35,772 nucleotides of DNA from an uncultured Collinsella sp. (GCA_937934165.1 CALGZX010000003.1:1-35772); one strand, 5' to 3'; positions 8,047 to 16,214 are shown, numbered from the stretch's first letter. Notes: generated by a model from the sequence alone, not told the origin. Numbers and translations are program-made.

Positions 8047-8059
8047 TTTTTGACAGGTT

Positions 8060-8088
8060 TTGACGATGTCCGGACGAGCGGGTATTAT
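8060..8088 (+). promoter_or_regulatory. Sigma-70-type promoter of the polymerase-YolD operon
   Basis: TTGACG (8060-8065) and TATTAT (8083-8088) are separated by exactly 17 bp. This is one of the best promoters in the window. The start of transcription would fall within the LexA boxes that follow. Confidence 0.75.
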
Positions 8089-8120
8089 CGAACAGATATT
8101 CGATAAGAACATGTGTTTGA
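8088..8120. promoter_or_regulatory. Two LexA-type (SOS) operator boxes
   Basis: Box 1 at 8088-8103 reads TCGAAC-AGAT-ATTCGA, one base from the actinobacterial/Firmicute consensus GAAC-N4-GTTC with matching flanks. Box 2 at 8107-8120 reads GAAC-ATGT-GTTTGA, also one base off the core. Box 1 touches the -10 element, which is the expected place for LexA repression. The gene downstream is an error-prone polymerase, a classic SOS target. Confidence 0.65.
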
Positions 8121-8133
8121 TGAAAGGACACGG

Positions 8134-9639
8134 ATGGCGCACGAGCAGCACACCTATATCTGCATCGACCTCAAGACGTTTTATGCCAGCGTCGAGTGCG
8201 TCGACCGTGGGCTCGATCCGCTCACCACCAACCTGGTCGTTGCCGACGAATCGCGCGGGCGCACGACCATCTGCCTCGCCATCACACAGGCTATGAAGGA
8301 CTTAGGGATTCACAACCGCTGCCGCCTATTTGAGATTCCCGATGGCATCGACTACATCACGGCCGTACCGCGCATGCAGCATTACATGGAGGTGTCGGCG
8401 AAAATCTACGGTATCTATCTGGAATACGTCAGCCCCCAGGACGTGCACGTCTACTCCATCGATGAGTGCTTTATCGACGTGACGCCCTATCTGGACCTCT
8501 ATCACACAGATGCGGAAGGGCTCGCCTGCACGCTGCGCGACGAGGTCTTGGCGCGCACCGGCATCACGGCGACGGTCGGCATCGGCCCCAACCTATTCCA
8601 GGCCAAGGTGGCGCTCGACGTCACCGCCAAGCACGTACCCAGTCGCATCGGCAAACTCGACGACGAGACCTTTCGCAAGGAGATCTGGCCCCATCGCCCC
8701 ATCACCGACATCTGGGGCATCGGCCCCGGCGTGGCGGCCCGTCTCGAGAAATACGGCGTCTACGATCTGATGGGCGTCGCGGCACTCGACGAAAACCTGC
8801 TTTACGACGAGCTCGGCGTCAACGCCGAATATCTCATCGACCACGCCTTCGGGCGCGAGCCAACGACCATCGCCGATATCCAAGCCTATCGCCCGCAGGC
8901 AACCTCAACCACCACAGGACAGGTGCTCTCGAAGGGCTATGCCTACGAGCAAGCCTACACCGTCTTACGCGAGATGGTCGACAACGCCGTGTTGGACTTA
9001 GTCGATAAGCACGTGGTCTGCGACAGCATCTCGCTCTTTGTGGGTTATGCGAGCGAGCGTGCCGACATACGCCGCCTCGACGCCAGCGGCACAGCGCAAT
9101 ATGTGGACGGATGCGGGCACCTGCGCTCGAGCACGTCGAGCATCGAACCCACCGCAACCGCCGGCCCCGGGCTCGCGCCCCGTGCTCCCAAGCCCGTCCA
9201 GCGCGATGACGAAAGGCGTCGCCTGGTGCGCGAAGCGCAGGCAATCGATGGCATCTTTGTGGGAGAGCATGGCGGCAAACCGCGCGGTGGCTATGCCGCA
9301 CTCTTTGCGCACTCCAACGCCTCGCGAAAGCTACCCGAGCGCACCAATTCGTTTAAGAAGATCATGGGCTATTTCGATGATCTCTGGGCGCAAACCGTCG
9401 ACCCTAAACGACCGGTCAAGCGCATCAACCTGGGCTTTGGCAATCTTGTGCCCGAGGAATTTGCCACTATCGATCTGTTTAGCGATATCGAGGCCGATGA
9501 GCGCGAGCGCGACCTGGCGCGCGCCGTCCTGGCCGTGAAAGGCAAATACGGCAAGAACGCACTCGTCAAGGGATTAAGCTTTACCGCCGGCGCCACCGCG
9601 CGCGAACGCAACAACCAAGTTGGAGGACACCGTGCCTAA
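8134..9639 (+). CDS. Y-family DNA polymerase (UvrX/DinB/UmuC-like)
   Basis: A 501-residue translesion DNA polymerase. The catalytic carboxylates are visible in ICIDLKTFYASVE (D12) and YSIDECFIDVT (D110, E111). A helix-hairpin-helix DNA grip follows in DIWGIGPGVAARLEKYGV, then the little-finger domain. Between about residues 310 and 395 there is a long, low-complexity insertion (serine, threonine, proline and glycine rich) not needed by the core fold, which makes the protein longer than DinB. It lacks an obvious C-terminal beta-clamp peptide that I can assign. The ATG follows GAAAGGA. Its end overlaps the YolD-like gene by eight bases. Promoter and LexA boxes upstream suggest induction by DNA damage. 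Confidence 0.9.
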   Translation: MAHEQHTYICIDLKTFYASVECVDRGLDPLTTNLVVADESRGRTTICLAITQAMKDLGIHNRCRLFEIPDGIDYITAVPRMQHYMEVSAKIYGIYLEYVSPQDVHVYSIDECFIDVTPYLDLYHTDAEGLACTLRDEVLARTGITATVGIGPNLFQAKVALDVTAKHVPSRIGKLDDETFRKEIWPHRPITDIWGIGPGVAARLEKYGVYDLMGVAALDENLLYDELGVNAEYLIDHAFGREPTTIADIQAYRPQATSTTTGQVLSKGYAYEQAYTVLREMVDNAVLDLVDKHVVCDSISLFVGYASERADIRRLDASGTAQYVDGCGHLRSSTSSIEPTATAGPGLAPRAPKPVQRDDERRRLVREAQAIDGIFVGEHGGKPRGGYAALFAHSNASRKLPERTNSFKKIMGYFDDLWAQTVDPKRPVKRINLGFGNLVPEEFATIDLFSDIEADERERDLARAVLAVKGKYGKNALVKGLSFTAGATARERNNQVGGHRA

Positions 9640-10057
9640 ACCCAAACAACAGCCCGTGCGCCCGCCGACCGCCTTCGAGCGCCTGGCGGACCCCGAGGGC
9701 AGACGCCGCGCCGCCGACCCCAACCTCACAGCCAACGGTGCCGTGCGCGCCAACCGCGCCGCACAGTTTATGCCCTTTGCCGCCCTCACGGGATACTACG
9801 AACTCGTGCGCAAGCAGGAAATCACCGTCGAGCCAAAACATGAGCTCACGGAAGAAAAAGCCCTCGTGCTTTCTAAAAAGCTCGAGGGTCTCAAACGTGG
9901 CGACTTGGTTCGTGTCACCTATTACGATACATACGGCTATCGCAGCCGCACCGGCATCCTCGACGAGGCGCTCCCCGCCTTCAAGCTCCTCAAGCTCAAA
10001 GACATCGCCATCGACTTCGACGACATCCAAGACATCGAACTGCGCGGACGAGCCTAG
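9632..10057 (+). CDS. YolD-like protein
   Basis: A 141-residue protein with the YolD-family signature RAAQFMPFAALTGYYELV (about 45-62). In Firmicutes, YolD-like proteins are usually encoded beside UvrX-type Y-family polymerases and are part of the SOS response; their biochemical role is not settled. The GTG start follows TTGGAGGAC and overlaps the end of the polymerase gene (GTGCCTAA), so translation is coupled. The C-terminal part (GDLVRVTYYDTYGYRSRTGIL) looks like a small beta barrel. It converges with the metal-binding protein gene at 10084. Confidence 0.85.
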   Translation: MPKPKQQPVRPPTAFERLADPEGRRRAADPNLTANGAVRANRAAQFMPFAALTGYYELVRKQEITVEPKHELTEEKALVLSKKLEGLKRGDLVRVTYYDTYGYRSRTGILDEALPAFKLLKLKDIAIDFDDIQDIELRGRA

Positions 10058-10083
10058 CCAAGGAAGCGCATCCAGGGCGGCGC

Positions 10084-10467
10084 TTACAGCGTCATGACGT
10101 AGTAGCCCGCGTCTTTCACGGCCGTCTCGAGGACACCACGATCAACCGGCTGTTTAGAGCGCACACGTGCCGTGTGATCCGCATACGTCACCGTTGCCCA
10201 CACGCCATCCAGCGCATTGAGGGCATTGGCCACGTTCTGAGCGCAGCCGTCACAGCTCATGCCGCCGATGAGCAGCTCATCGCTATAGGGATAGTGCGAT
10301 GCATCGGTATCCACCACAACAACCTTTTTGGTTTTCTTGCCGCTCGTACCATCGCTGCAACAACTCTTCCCGTGTGTCGAAGCGGCAATGCGACGCAGTC
10401 CAAAAAACATGCCGACGGCAATGACGGCCAGCACGATGAGATTCGCAGGGTTGAGCAAGTCGCTCAT
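10084..10467 (-). CDS. Membrane-anchored heavy-metal-associated (CopZ-like) protein
   Basis: A 127-residue protein with one N-terminal membrane helix (about 8-25), a short cysteine-containing linker (KSCCSDG), and a C-terminal heavy-metal-associated domain of about 65 residues. The metal site is GGMSCDGC (C72, C75), as in copper chaperones and the N-terminal domains of copper ATPases. The fold's other end reads DAGYYVMTL. It probably binds Cu(I) or another soft metal at the membrane. AAAGGGG precedes the ATG at 10467. No copper ATPase is adjacent; a palindrome resembling a CsoR-type operator lies upstream. Confidence 0.82.
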   Translation of the reverse strand: MSDLLNPANLIVLAVIAVGMFFGLRRIAASTHGKSCCSDGTSGKKTKKVVVVDTDASHYPYSDELLIGGMSCDGCAQNVANALNALDGVWATVTYADHTARVRSKQPVDRGVLETAVKDAGYYVMTL

Positions 10468-10496
10468 GCGTTCCCCTTTCAAGTAGCCCTATCTAG

Positions 10497-10513
10497 ATAC
10501 CCTCATGGGGTGT
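10497..10513. promoter_or_regulatory. Possible CsoR/RcnR-type operator
   Basis: ATACCC-TCAT-GGGGTGT is a G/C-tract inverted repeat with AT-rich edges, the general form of sites bound by CsoR-family copper sensors. It lies 30 bp upstream of the CopZ-like gene start. No CsoR gene is in the window, so this rests on shape and position only. Confidence 0.35.
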
Positions 10514-10575
10514 CCCCATCTTAACCCAAAATCATGTCGGTTCGGTCAATTAGTTTCCCTATTCAAACTTTTTTG

Positions 10576-10603
10576 TTGACCATGGCTTACTTTCGTGTAT
10601 AAG
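10576..10603 (+). promoter_or_regulatory. Promoter of the DUF3793-flavodoxin operon
   Basis: TTGACC (10576-10581) and TATAAG (10598-10603) with a 16-bp spacer, 38 bp before the DUF3793 start. Confidence 0.6.
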
Positions 10604-10641
10604 TTTTCCTAGGCTAACAGTTTAGATCCGTAAGGAGCGCC

Positions 10642-11346
10642 GTGACCCGAACCATAGACATTCCAACGTTTCAGGCAGCGATCGTGCGCAACTGCTCTCC
10701 CACGCTCGCGGGCATCAAGCCGGCATCGCTCTTTACCTATCCAGGCACCTACGCCCACGGGGACGGCTCGACCGCAACCGAAACCATCGCAGAACGCCGA
10801 GCACGCCTGCTCAACGTTATCGCCCAGTGCAATCGCGAGCTTGACCCGTTCGGTATCCACCTGAGTGTTTTGGTCTGGCGGCCCTGCGGAGCGCTCATGT
10901 ATATGTACCGAGCCAAAAGCCTCACCGCCTATTTCGCAGACCCTCGCGCCCAAACGGCGCTCGCCTCGGAAGGCTACGACACGAGAGACCTTTCGACATG
11001 CCTTGTGCATTTGGCATCACGCATCACGCGCGCGAGCAATAACGTCGCGGAATGCGCCTGTAGCCAGACTCGATGCGCACTACCCCAGCAAACTAGCTGC
11101 AGCAACGACTGCACCTGCGAGTTTCCGCACGAAATAGGCTACTTCCTTGGATACCCCTACGACGACGTACACGAGTTTATCGTCCAGCGCGGCGAGAACT
11201 ACAAGGTCTTTGGGGCCTGGAAGGTCTACGAAAATGTCGAGCAGGCGCTTGCGACGTTTGATGCCTACCGTGCCTGCACCCAATACCTCACCCTTGTCTA
11301 TCAGCAGGGCTGCAGCCTGGCGCAACTTGCCCAGGCAACCCGATAG
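10642..11346 (+). CDS. DUF3793 family protein
   Basis: A 234-residue protein of the DUF3793 family. The recognisable part is the C-terminal third, CEFPHEIGYFLGYPYDDVHEF followed by a YKVFGAWKVYEN block and a cysteine-containing helix. The family is common in anaerobic Firmicutes and Coriobacteria and is usually found next to a flavodoxin, as here; its function is not established. The middle carries a cluster of cysteines (about 138-160: ECACSQTRC, TSCSNDCTC) that could bind metal or form disulfides. The GTG start at 10642 follows TAAGGAG. The flavodoxin gene begins 45 bp downstream. Confidence 0.85.
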   Translation: MTRTIDIPTFQAAIVRNCSPTLAGIKPASLFTYPGTYAHGDGSTATETIAERRARLLNVIAQCNRELDPFGIHLSVLVWRPCGALMYMYRAKSLTAYFADPRAQTALASEGYDTRDLSTCLVHLASRITRASNNVAECACSQTRCALPQQTSCSNDCTCEFPHEIGYFLGYPYDDVHEFIVQRGENYKVFGAWKVYENVEQALATFDAYRACTQYLTLVYQQGCSLAQLAQATR

Positions 11347-11391
11347 AACGTACAAGCTGCGGCCAGCGCCGCACGACCGAAAGGACAAAAC

Positions 11392-11811
11392 ATGAGCAAG
11401 ATCACCGTCGTCTATTGGAGCGGCACGGGCAATACCGAGGCCATGGCAAACTTTGTCGCCGAAGGCGCCACGTCCGCGGGCGCCGAGGCCGAAGTCATCC
11501 CCTGCGCCGACTTCTCTGCCGACAAGGCCGCCGACTATGATGCCTTCGCCTTCGGCTGCCCCGCCATGGGTTCCGAGGAGCTTGAATACGATGAGTTCCA
11601 GCCGATGTGGAACGAGGTCAAGGAGACTCTCGGCGACAAGAAGGTCGTCCTCTTTGGCTCTTATTCGTGGGCCGAGGGCGAATGGATGGACAACTGGAAG
11701 GCGGACGCCGACGAGGCGGGTGTTAACGTCGTCGATTCCGTCATCTGCTACGACGCCCCCGACGATGAGGGCGAGGCGGCCTGCCGCGCCCTTGGAGCCG
11801 AGCTCGCCTAG
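11392..11811 (+). CDS. Flavodoxin
   Basis: A 139-residue short-chain flavodoxin, a soluble FMN-dependent one- or two-electron carrier. The phosphate-binding loop is SGTGNTE (10-16), and FMN stacking residues are expected in the GCPAMGSEE and SYSWAEGEW loops. GAAAGGA precedes the ATG. It shares a promoter with the DUF3793 gene, and a strong bidirectional terminator follows. Which redox enzymes it serves cannot be read here, although the window also encodes the class III reductase and an iron-sulfur aldo/keto reductase. Confidence 0.93.
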   Translation: MSKITVVYWSGTGNTEAMANFVAEGATSAGAEAEVIPCADFSADKAADYDAFAFGCPAMGSEELEYDEFQPMWNEVKETLGDKKVVLFGSYSWAEGEWMDNWKADADEAGVNVVDSVICYDAPDDEGEAACRALGAELA

Positions 11812-11867
11812 CGGCAATGAGCTCCGCCCGTAACGCGCTCTGCACCAAAACACATTCGCGTCCCAAC

Positions 11868-11903
11868 AAAAACGGGAGCCGGATCACATCCGGCTCCCGT
11901 TTT
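11868..11903. terminator. Bidirectional intrinsic terminator
   Basis: A perfect 14-bp stem (11871-11884 with 11888-11901) and a CAC loop. U runs follow on both strands (11900-11903 on plus, 11868-11872 on minus). It separates the convergent flavodoxin and ABC ATPase genes. Confidence 0.9.
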
Positions 11904-11928
11904 CTGCTATGTCAGTCATATAAAGCGG

Positions 11929-12681
11929 CTACGAGATATTGCCCAAGAACGCCTTGGTGCGCTCGCTCTTGGGGTGGTCGAAGACCTCGCTCGGCGTACC
12001 CTCTTCCACAATGACGCCGCCGTCCATAAAGACGACGCGGTCGGCGACATCGCGGGCAAAGCCCATCTCGTGCGTCACGACGATCATGGTCATACCGTCG
12101 TGCGCCAGGTCGCGCATGACGCCCAGGACGTCGCGCACGAGCTCAGGGTCGAGCGCCGAGGTGGCCTCGTCAAAGAGCATGACGTGCGGGTTCATCGACA
12201 GGGCGCGGGCGATGGCAACGCGCTGCTGCTGGCCGCCCGAGAGCTGGCTCGGCATAAAGTCGATACGCTCGGCAAGACCGACCTTGGTCAGCTCCTCGAC
12301 GGCAATCTTCTCGGCCTCTTCCTTGCTGCGCTTGAGCACCTTCTGCTGCGCGAGCATGACGTTCTTTTTGACTGAGAGGTGCGGGAACAAATTGAACTGC
12401 TGGAACACCATACCCAGATGCGTGCGCACCTTGTTAAGGTCGACGCCCTTGGCGCACACGTCCACACCCTCGACGATAATCGAGCCGCTCGTGGGATGCT
12501 CCAGACGATTGATGCAGCGAAGCATCGTCGACTTGCCCGAGCCCGAGGGGCCCAAGACCACAACGACCTCACCCTTGTGCACATCCAGATCGATATCGCG
12601 CAGGACCACGTTGTCGCCAAAGGCCTTCTGGAGGTTCTTGATGCTGACGACAACCTCGTTCGAGTTATTGGTTTCGCTCAT
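11929..12681 (-). CDS. Polar amino acid ABC transporter, ATP-binding protein
   Basis: A 250-residue ATPase of the GlnQ/ArtP type. Walker A is GPSGSGKST (K50), the signature is LSGGQQQRVAIARAL, Walker B is VMLFDEATSALDP, and the switch histidine is in VVTHEMGFA. AGGAGG precedes the ATG. The permease gene ends 12 bp upstream and the lipoprotein gene precedes that, so the three form one operon (lipoprotein, permease, ATPase) on the minus strand. It powers uptake of an amino acid; the exact substrate is not evident. Confidence 0.95.
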   Translation of the reverse strand: MSETNNSNEVVVSIKNLQKAFGDNVVLRDIDLDVHKGEVVVVLGPSGSGKSTMLRCINRLEHPTSGSIIVEGVDVCAKGVDLNKVRTHLGMVFQQFNLFPHLSVKKNVMLAQQKVLKRSKEEAEKIAVEELTKVGLAERIDFMPSQLSGGQQQRVAIARALSMNPHVMLFDEATSALDPELVRDVLGVMRDLAHDGMTMIVVTHEMGFARDVADRVVFMDGGVIVEEGTPSEVFDHPKSERTKAFLGNIS

Positions 12682-12693
12682 GATAGGACCTCC

Positions 12694-14055
12694 TTACAGA
12701 CCGGCGATGTGATCGGCAGGCGTCGCGACAACCTGTCCGGCGCTCTTGGCGGGACGCTTCTTCTTGGTCTCGGCCGTGCCCAAAAGCCTCGCCTCAAGAC
12801 CGCTCACCAAGCGAGCGAGCGGCAGGGTGATGACCAGATAGAACACGGCGGCAACCACGTACGGTGTAATGGAGCCCGTCGTGGCCACGATGGTACGGGC
12901 GTTCATGACGATCTCGACCACGCCCACGGCCGCAAGCAGCGACGTATCCTTGTAAAGCAAGATAAACTCGCTGGTCAGCGTAGGCAAAACATTGCGGAAC
13001 GTCTGCGGAATCATAACGTAGAGCAGCGTCTGGAAGGCATTCATGCCCAGAGAGCGAGCAGCCTCGTTTTGGCCCTTGGGAATCGATTGAATACCGGCAC
13101 GGAAGATCTCACACAGATAGGCAGACGAATTCATGGCCATGACGATGACGCCGAGCACGTAGTCATCAACCTTGACGCCGGCCAACGGCAGACCGAAGAA
13201 CGCGATATAAATCTGCAGGAACGCCGGCGTACCGCGAATGATATTCACGTAGATACCGGCAAGGCAGCGCAGGATGCGCGACTTGGAAATGCGCATGAGC
13301 GATAGGGCGAAACCGAAGGGAATTGCCAGCGGAAACGCCACAAGCACGATCGAGAGCGACATGAGGAAGCCCTTGAAGACGATCGGCAGACTCTGGACCA
13401 AAATGACCGGGTTCAAGAACAGGCGCAGGAACATATTGGAGTTCCAGGCCTCGACCCACGGCTGCTCCTTAAGATCGGCCAGGAAGTTATCGAAGGCCGT
13501 CACGCCCTTGATCTCCACCGACGGAATCTTGGAGATCTTCTTGGTCGAGCCATCGGCCAAAGTGTAGGTGCCGCTAAAGGCCTCATCGCCGCCCTCGACG
13601 GGGAAGGTCACGCCGTAAACCTCGACACGGAAAAAGCCGCCGGCAGGCGCCGTCTCGCCAAAGTCAATCTTGAGCGTCTGGCCATCAGCCTTGCACGTGG
13701 GTTTCATGGGCGTACGATCCATGAGGTCCTCGCCCGAGAGCATCGTCAATCGCGTGTCATCGGTACCAAACGTCGTGCCGTCGACAAACGTCAAAGAAAG
13801 ACCGCTCAGCTCCTCATCGGCATCGGCCTGGACCTCCCAGGTAATGCGCGTCTCGGTACCGCCGACCACAGCGCTGCCCGAACCGGTGTTGGGTCGGGCG
13901 GTAATCTTTGCGGTCTCAAGCGCCTGAGCGGTCGTGGGCGCATATGCCCCCACACACACCAGCGCGAGCGCCACGGCCATGACGCAGACTAGCTTTTGGA
14001 GCAAGGCGGGCAGTGGAAAACGCTGCTCCACGGCCCCTTTGTTCAGTCGAGACAA
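12694..14055 (-). CDS. Amino acid ABC transporter permease with an N-terminal secreted domain
   Basis: A 453-residue protein in two parts. Residues about 20-46 are a signal peptide or first membrane helix ending TAQA. Residues about 47-200 form a beta-rich extracytoplasmic segment I do not recognise. From about 215 onward it is a HisM/GlnP-type permease with several membrane helices and the ATPase-docking loop IPKGQNEAARSLGMNAFQTL. The core alone matches the usual length of about 220 residues; the extension is unusual. I place the start at TTG 14055 because AGGAG lies just before it; an upstream in-frame start would lie inside a hairpin. A basic tail (TKKKRPAKS) follows the last helix. Confidence 0.85.
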   Translation of the reverse strand: MSRLNKGAVEQRFPLPALLQKLVCVMAVALALVCVGAYAPTTAQALETAKITARPNTGSGSAVVGGTETRITWEVQADADEELSGLSLTFVDGTTFGTDDTRLTMLSGEDLMDRTPMKPTCKADGQTLKIDFGETAPAGGFFRVEVYGVTFPVEGGDEAFSGTYTLADGSTKKISKIPSVEIKGVTAFDNFLADLKEQPWVEAWNSNMFLRLFLNPVILVQSLPIVFKGFLMSLSIVLVAFPLAIPFGFALSLMRISKSRILRCLAGIYVNIIRGTPAFLQIYIAFFGLPLAGVKVDDYVLGVIVMAMNSSAYLCEIFRAGIQSIPKGQNEAARSLGMNAFQTLLYVMIPQTFRNVLPTLTSEFILLYKDTSLLAAVGVVEIVMNARTIVATTGSITPYVVAAVFYLVITLPLARLVSGLEARLLGTAETKKKRPAKSAGQVVATPADHIAGL

Positions 14056-14123
14056 GGTGGCTCCTATCGTAGAAGTTGCCGGCAAAACGAGACGGAAATG
14101 CTCTCCGTCAAGAGAAGCGCAAA

Positions 14124-14151
14124 GGCCCTCTCCGCCAAAGCGGAAAGGGCC
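14124..14151 (-). terminator. Hairpin between lipoprotein and permease genes
   Basis: A 12-bp stem (14124-14135 with 14140-14151, one wobble on the minus-strand RNA). It is followed by UUUGCGCUUCUCUU, a weak tail. In such operons a leaky terminator here keeps the binding protein in excess over the permease; the poor tail fits that reading. Confidence 0.55.
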
Positions 14152-14173
14152 CGCGCGCAATCAAGTAGTTATT

Positions 14174-15034
14174 TTACTTGATGTTGTACTTAGCCATGAG
14201 GGCGTCGACGGTACCGTCGTCGGTCAGGTCCTTGATGGCCTGGTTGATGTCATCCTTGAGCTTGGTGTTGCCCTGGTTGATGGCAATGGCGTACTCCTCG
14301 CCGGTGCTAATCTGCTTGATGGTCTGGCAGGTGTTGAACTGCTCGGCGGTCAGCTGGCTGGCAACGGAGCGGTTGGTGACTACAGCGTCGCCCTTATCGG
14401 ACTGCAGAGCGCTAAAGCACTCGGTAGCGTCCTTGTAGGGGACAATCTTGGCCTTGGGGAAGTTCTCCTGGGCAAAGGCCTCGGCGGTCGAGCCAGACTG
14501 GACGATGATGGTAGCGTCAGCGTTGTTGAGCTTCTCGCTGTAGTTGTCGGCCGTGATGTCGGTGTTATCGACCTTGGTCACAATAGCCTGATCGTCCATG
14601 TAGTAGGAATCAGAGAAAGTGACTTCCTTCTCACGCTCGGGCGTGTCGGTGATAGCCGCAATGGAAACGTCATACTTGGCGCCCGAAGCGACACCCGGAA
14701 CCAGCGTGTCAAAGTCATTGTTGACATACTCGACATCCAGGCCCAGCTTGTCGCCGATGGCCTTGATGAGCTCAAGGTCAAAGCCCTGATAATCGCCGTT
14801 GTCATCCTTGTACTCAAACGGAGCGTACTCGGCAGAGGTGCCGACGGTCAGCGTACCATCCTTGACGAGCGCGTACTCCTTGGAGCCGTCGACCTTCTCG
14901 ACCTTAGCGTCGTCAGAGCTGCTGGAACCGGCATCAGAACCAGAGGTGGCGTTGGACGAGCCGCAGCCCGTCAGTGCGAGGGCGAGCGCCATGGCACCCG
15001 TGGCGGCAAATGCGCCAAGCTTCTTGAGCTTCAT
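14174..15034 (-). CDS. Amino acid ABC transporter substrate-binding lipoprotein
   Basis: A 286-residue solute-binding protein of the polar amino acid family. The signal peptide ends in a lipobox ALTGC, so C24 is the lipidated residue. A serine/aspartate-rich linker follows (about 25-45), then the binding fold with the family opening LTVGTSAEYAPFEY and GFDLELIKAIGDKLG. The conserved arginine that usually contacts the ligand carboxylate is not obvious: ITDTPEREKEVTFSDSYY stands where ITxTxERxKxxxFSxPY is usual. GGAAGGAG precedes the ATG. It is the first gene of the importer operon and has a good promoter. Confidence 0.94.
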   Translation of the reverse strand: MKLKKLGAFAATGAMALALALTGCGSSNATSGSDAGSSSSDDAKVEKVDGSKEYALVKDGTLTVGTSAEYAPFEYKDDNGDYQGFDLELIKAIGDKLGLDVEYVNNDFDTLVPGVASGAKYDVSIAAITDTPEREKEVTFSDSYYMDDQAIVTKVDNTDITADNYSEKLNNADATIIVQSGSTAEAFAQENFPKAKIVPYKDATECFSALQSDKGDAVVTNRSVASQLTAEQFNTCQTIKQISTGEEYAIAINQGNTKLKDDINQAIKDLTDDGTVDALMAKYNIK

Positions 15035-15091
15035 AATCAGTCTCCTTCCGGTGACCTCGTTTGATTCAGAGGCCTGCAAAAACTGTTGGCT

Positions 15092-15120
15092 ATTATGCAC
15101 CTGGAATTACGAATCTGCAA
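15092..15120 (-). promoter_or_regulatory. Promoter of the amino acid importer operon
   Basis: On the minus strand TTGCAG (15115-15120) and CATAAT (15092-15097) have a 17-bp spacer, with the ATG 58 bp further on. Confidence 0.6.
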
Positions 15121-15181
15121 TGAGAAAACTGATTGAAACAAACCCATAACGTGAATGGAATACTCTACTTTGTGACAGTCA

Positions 15182-16048
15182 TTACTGCTGCAATGACCTT
15201 AATAATCTAATTTCAGCTGCATAACCTGCAAGTTCGTTCGGAGTCTCCAAAATAAACGGCAGCGAACACAAACGGCCATTCGATACAATATTCTGCATAA
15301 CCTGCATACCGCCACCAAATTCCTCGCTGCCAAGGTATCCCTTGCCGATGCACTCGTGACGATCTTTATGGGCGCCACAAGGGTTCTTCGAATCGTTGAT
15401 GTGTACGGCATGCAAGCGATCGATACCCACCACGCGGTCGAACTCGTCGAGTACGCCGTCCAGATCATGGATGATGTCGTAGCCGGCATCGCTCACATGG
15501 CAGGTGTCCAAACAAACGCCCAGCTTATCGGACAGCTCTGGGCACTTGGCGGCAACGCCCTCGATAATGCACGCCAGTTCTTCAAAGCTACGGCCCACCT
15601 CGGTGCCCTTGCCTGCCATGGTCTCAAGCAATACCGTCGTCTGCTGTCCCTCAAACATCACCTGGCACAGCGTGTCGACAATCATCTGAATGCCGACGTC
15701 TGCCCCCTGTCCCACATGCGCACCGGGATGAAAATTGTAGTAGTTGCCGGGCAGCGCTTCCATGCGCTGCAGATCCTCGGCCATGGCCTCCAGGGCAAAC
15801 TCGCGCGCCCGCTCCTTAGCGGAGCAGGGGTTATAGGTATACGGGGCATGAGCCACGAGCGGGCCAAAGTCGTTTTGCTCCATAAGCTCGCGCAGGGCCG
15901 CCACGTCATCCATGTCAAGGTCTTTTGCCTTGCCACCGCGCGGGTTGCGCGTAAAGAACGCAAAGGTATTGGCGCCAATGGACAACGCCGTCTCCCCCAT
16001 CGCCCGATAGCCCTTCGTCGTCGAAAGATGGCACCCGATCGTCAGCAT
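15182..16048 (-). CDS. nfo: Endonuclease IV (apurinic/apyrimidinic endonuclease)
   Basis: A 288-residue Nfo-type TIM-barrel enzyme that cuts DNA at abasic sites in base-excision repair. Zinc-site motifs are visible in order: NFHPGAHVGQG, LLETMAGKGTEVG, GVCLDTCHVSDAGYD, and HINDSKNPCGAHKDRHECIGKG, then FILETPNE. The length is typical. I start at ATG 16048, six bases after GGGGGAG; the TTG two codons earlier would touch the ribosome site. The upstream leader contains copy 1 of the covarying hairpin element, ending right before the ribosome site. Confidence 0.95.
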   Translation of the reverse strand: MLTIGCHLSTTKGYRAMGETALSIGANTFAFFTRNPRGGKAKDLDMDDVAALRELMEQNDFGPLVAHAPYTYNPCSAKERAREFALEAMAEDLQRMEALPGNYYNFHPGAHVGQGADVGIQMIVDTLCQVMFEGQQTTVLLETMAGKGTEVGRSFEELACIIEGVAAKCPELSDKLGVCLDTCHVSDAGYDIIHDLDGVLDEFDRVVGIDRLHAVHINDSKNPCGAHKDRHECIGKGYLGSEEFGGGMQVMQNIVSNGRLCSLPFILETPNELAGYAAEIRLLRSLQQ

Positions 16049-16068
16049 CTCCAACTCCCCCTCATCAG

Positions 16069-16131
16069 TTGCGGTGAAATACGGTCTATTGGTGCCTTAT
16101 TTTGGCGCAAACAGACCGTATTCCACCGCAA
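16069..16131. repeat. Covarying hairpin element, copy 1
   Basis: A 63-nt near-palindrome with 28-nt arms (24 of 28 paired) and a 7-nt loop, ending in TTGCGGTG and CACCGCAA. Flanks shared with copy 2 at 17250-17312 are TCAG on the left and GTTATAAAAGGG on the right. In the minus-strand direction it sits directly before the ribosome site of nfo. Confidence 0.85.
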
Positions 16132-16214
16132 GTTATAAAAGGGGCATCAGAGATGTGGGCCGCCAGGCACCACGGGCGCCGGCGTCATGATCCCCTGCGC
16201 GTCAGCGCCAAGTC

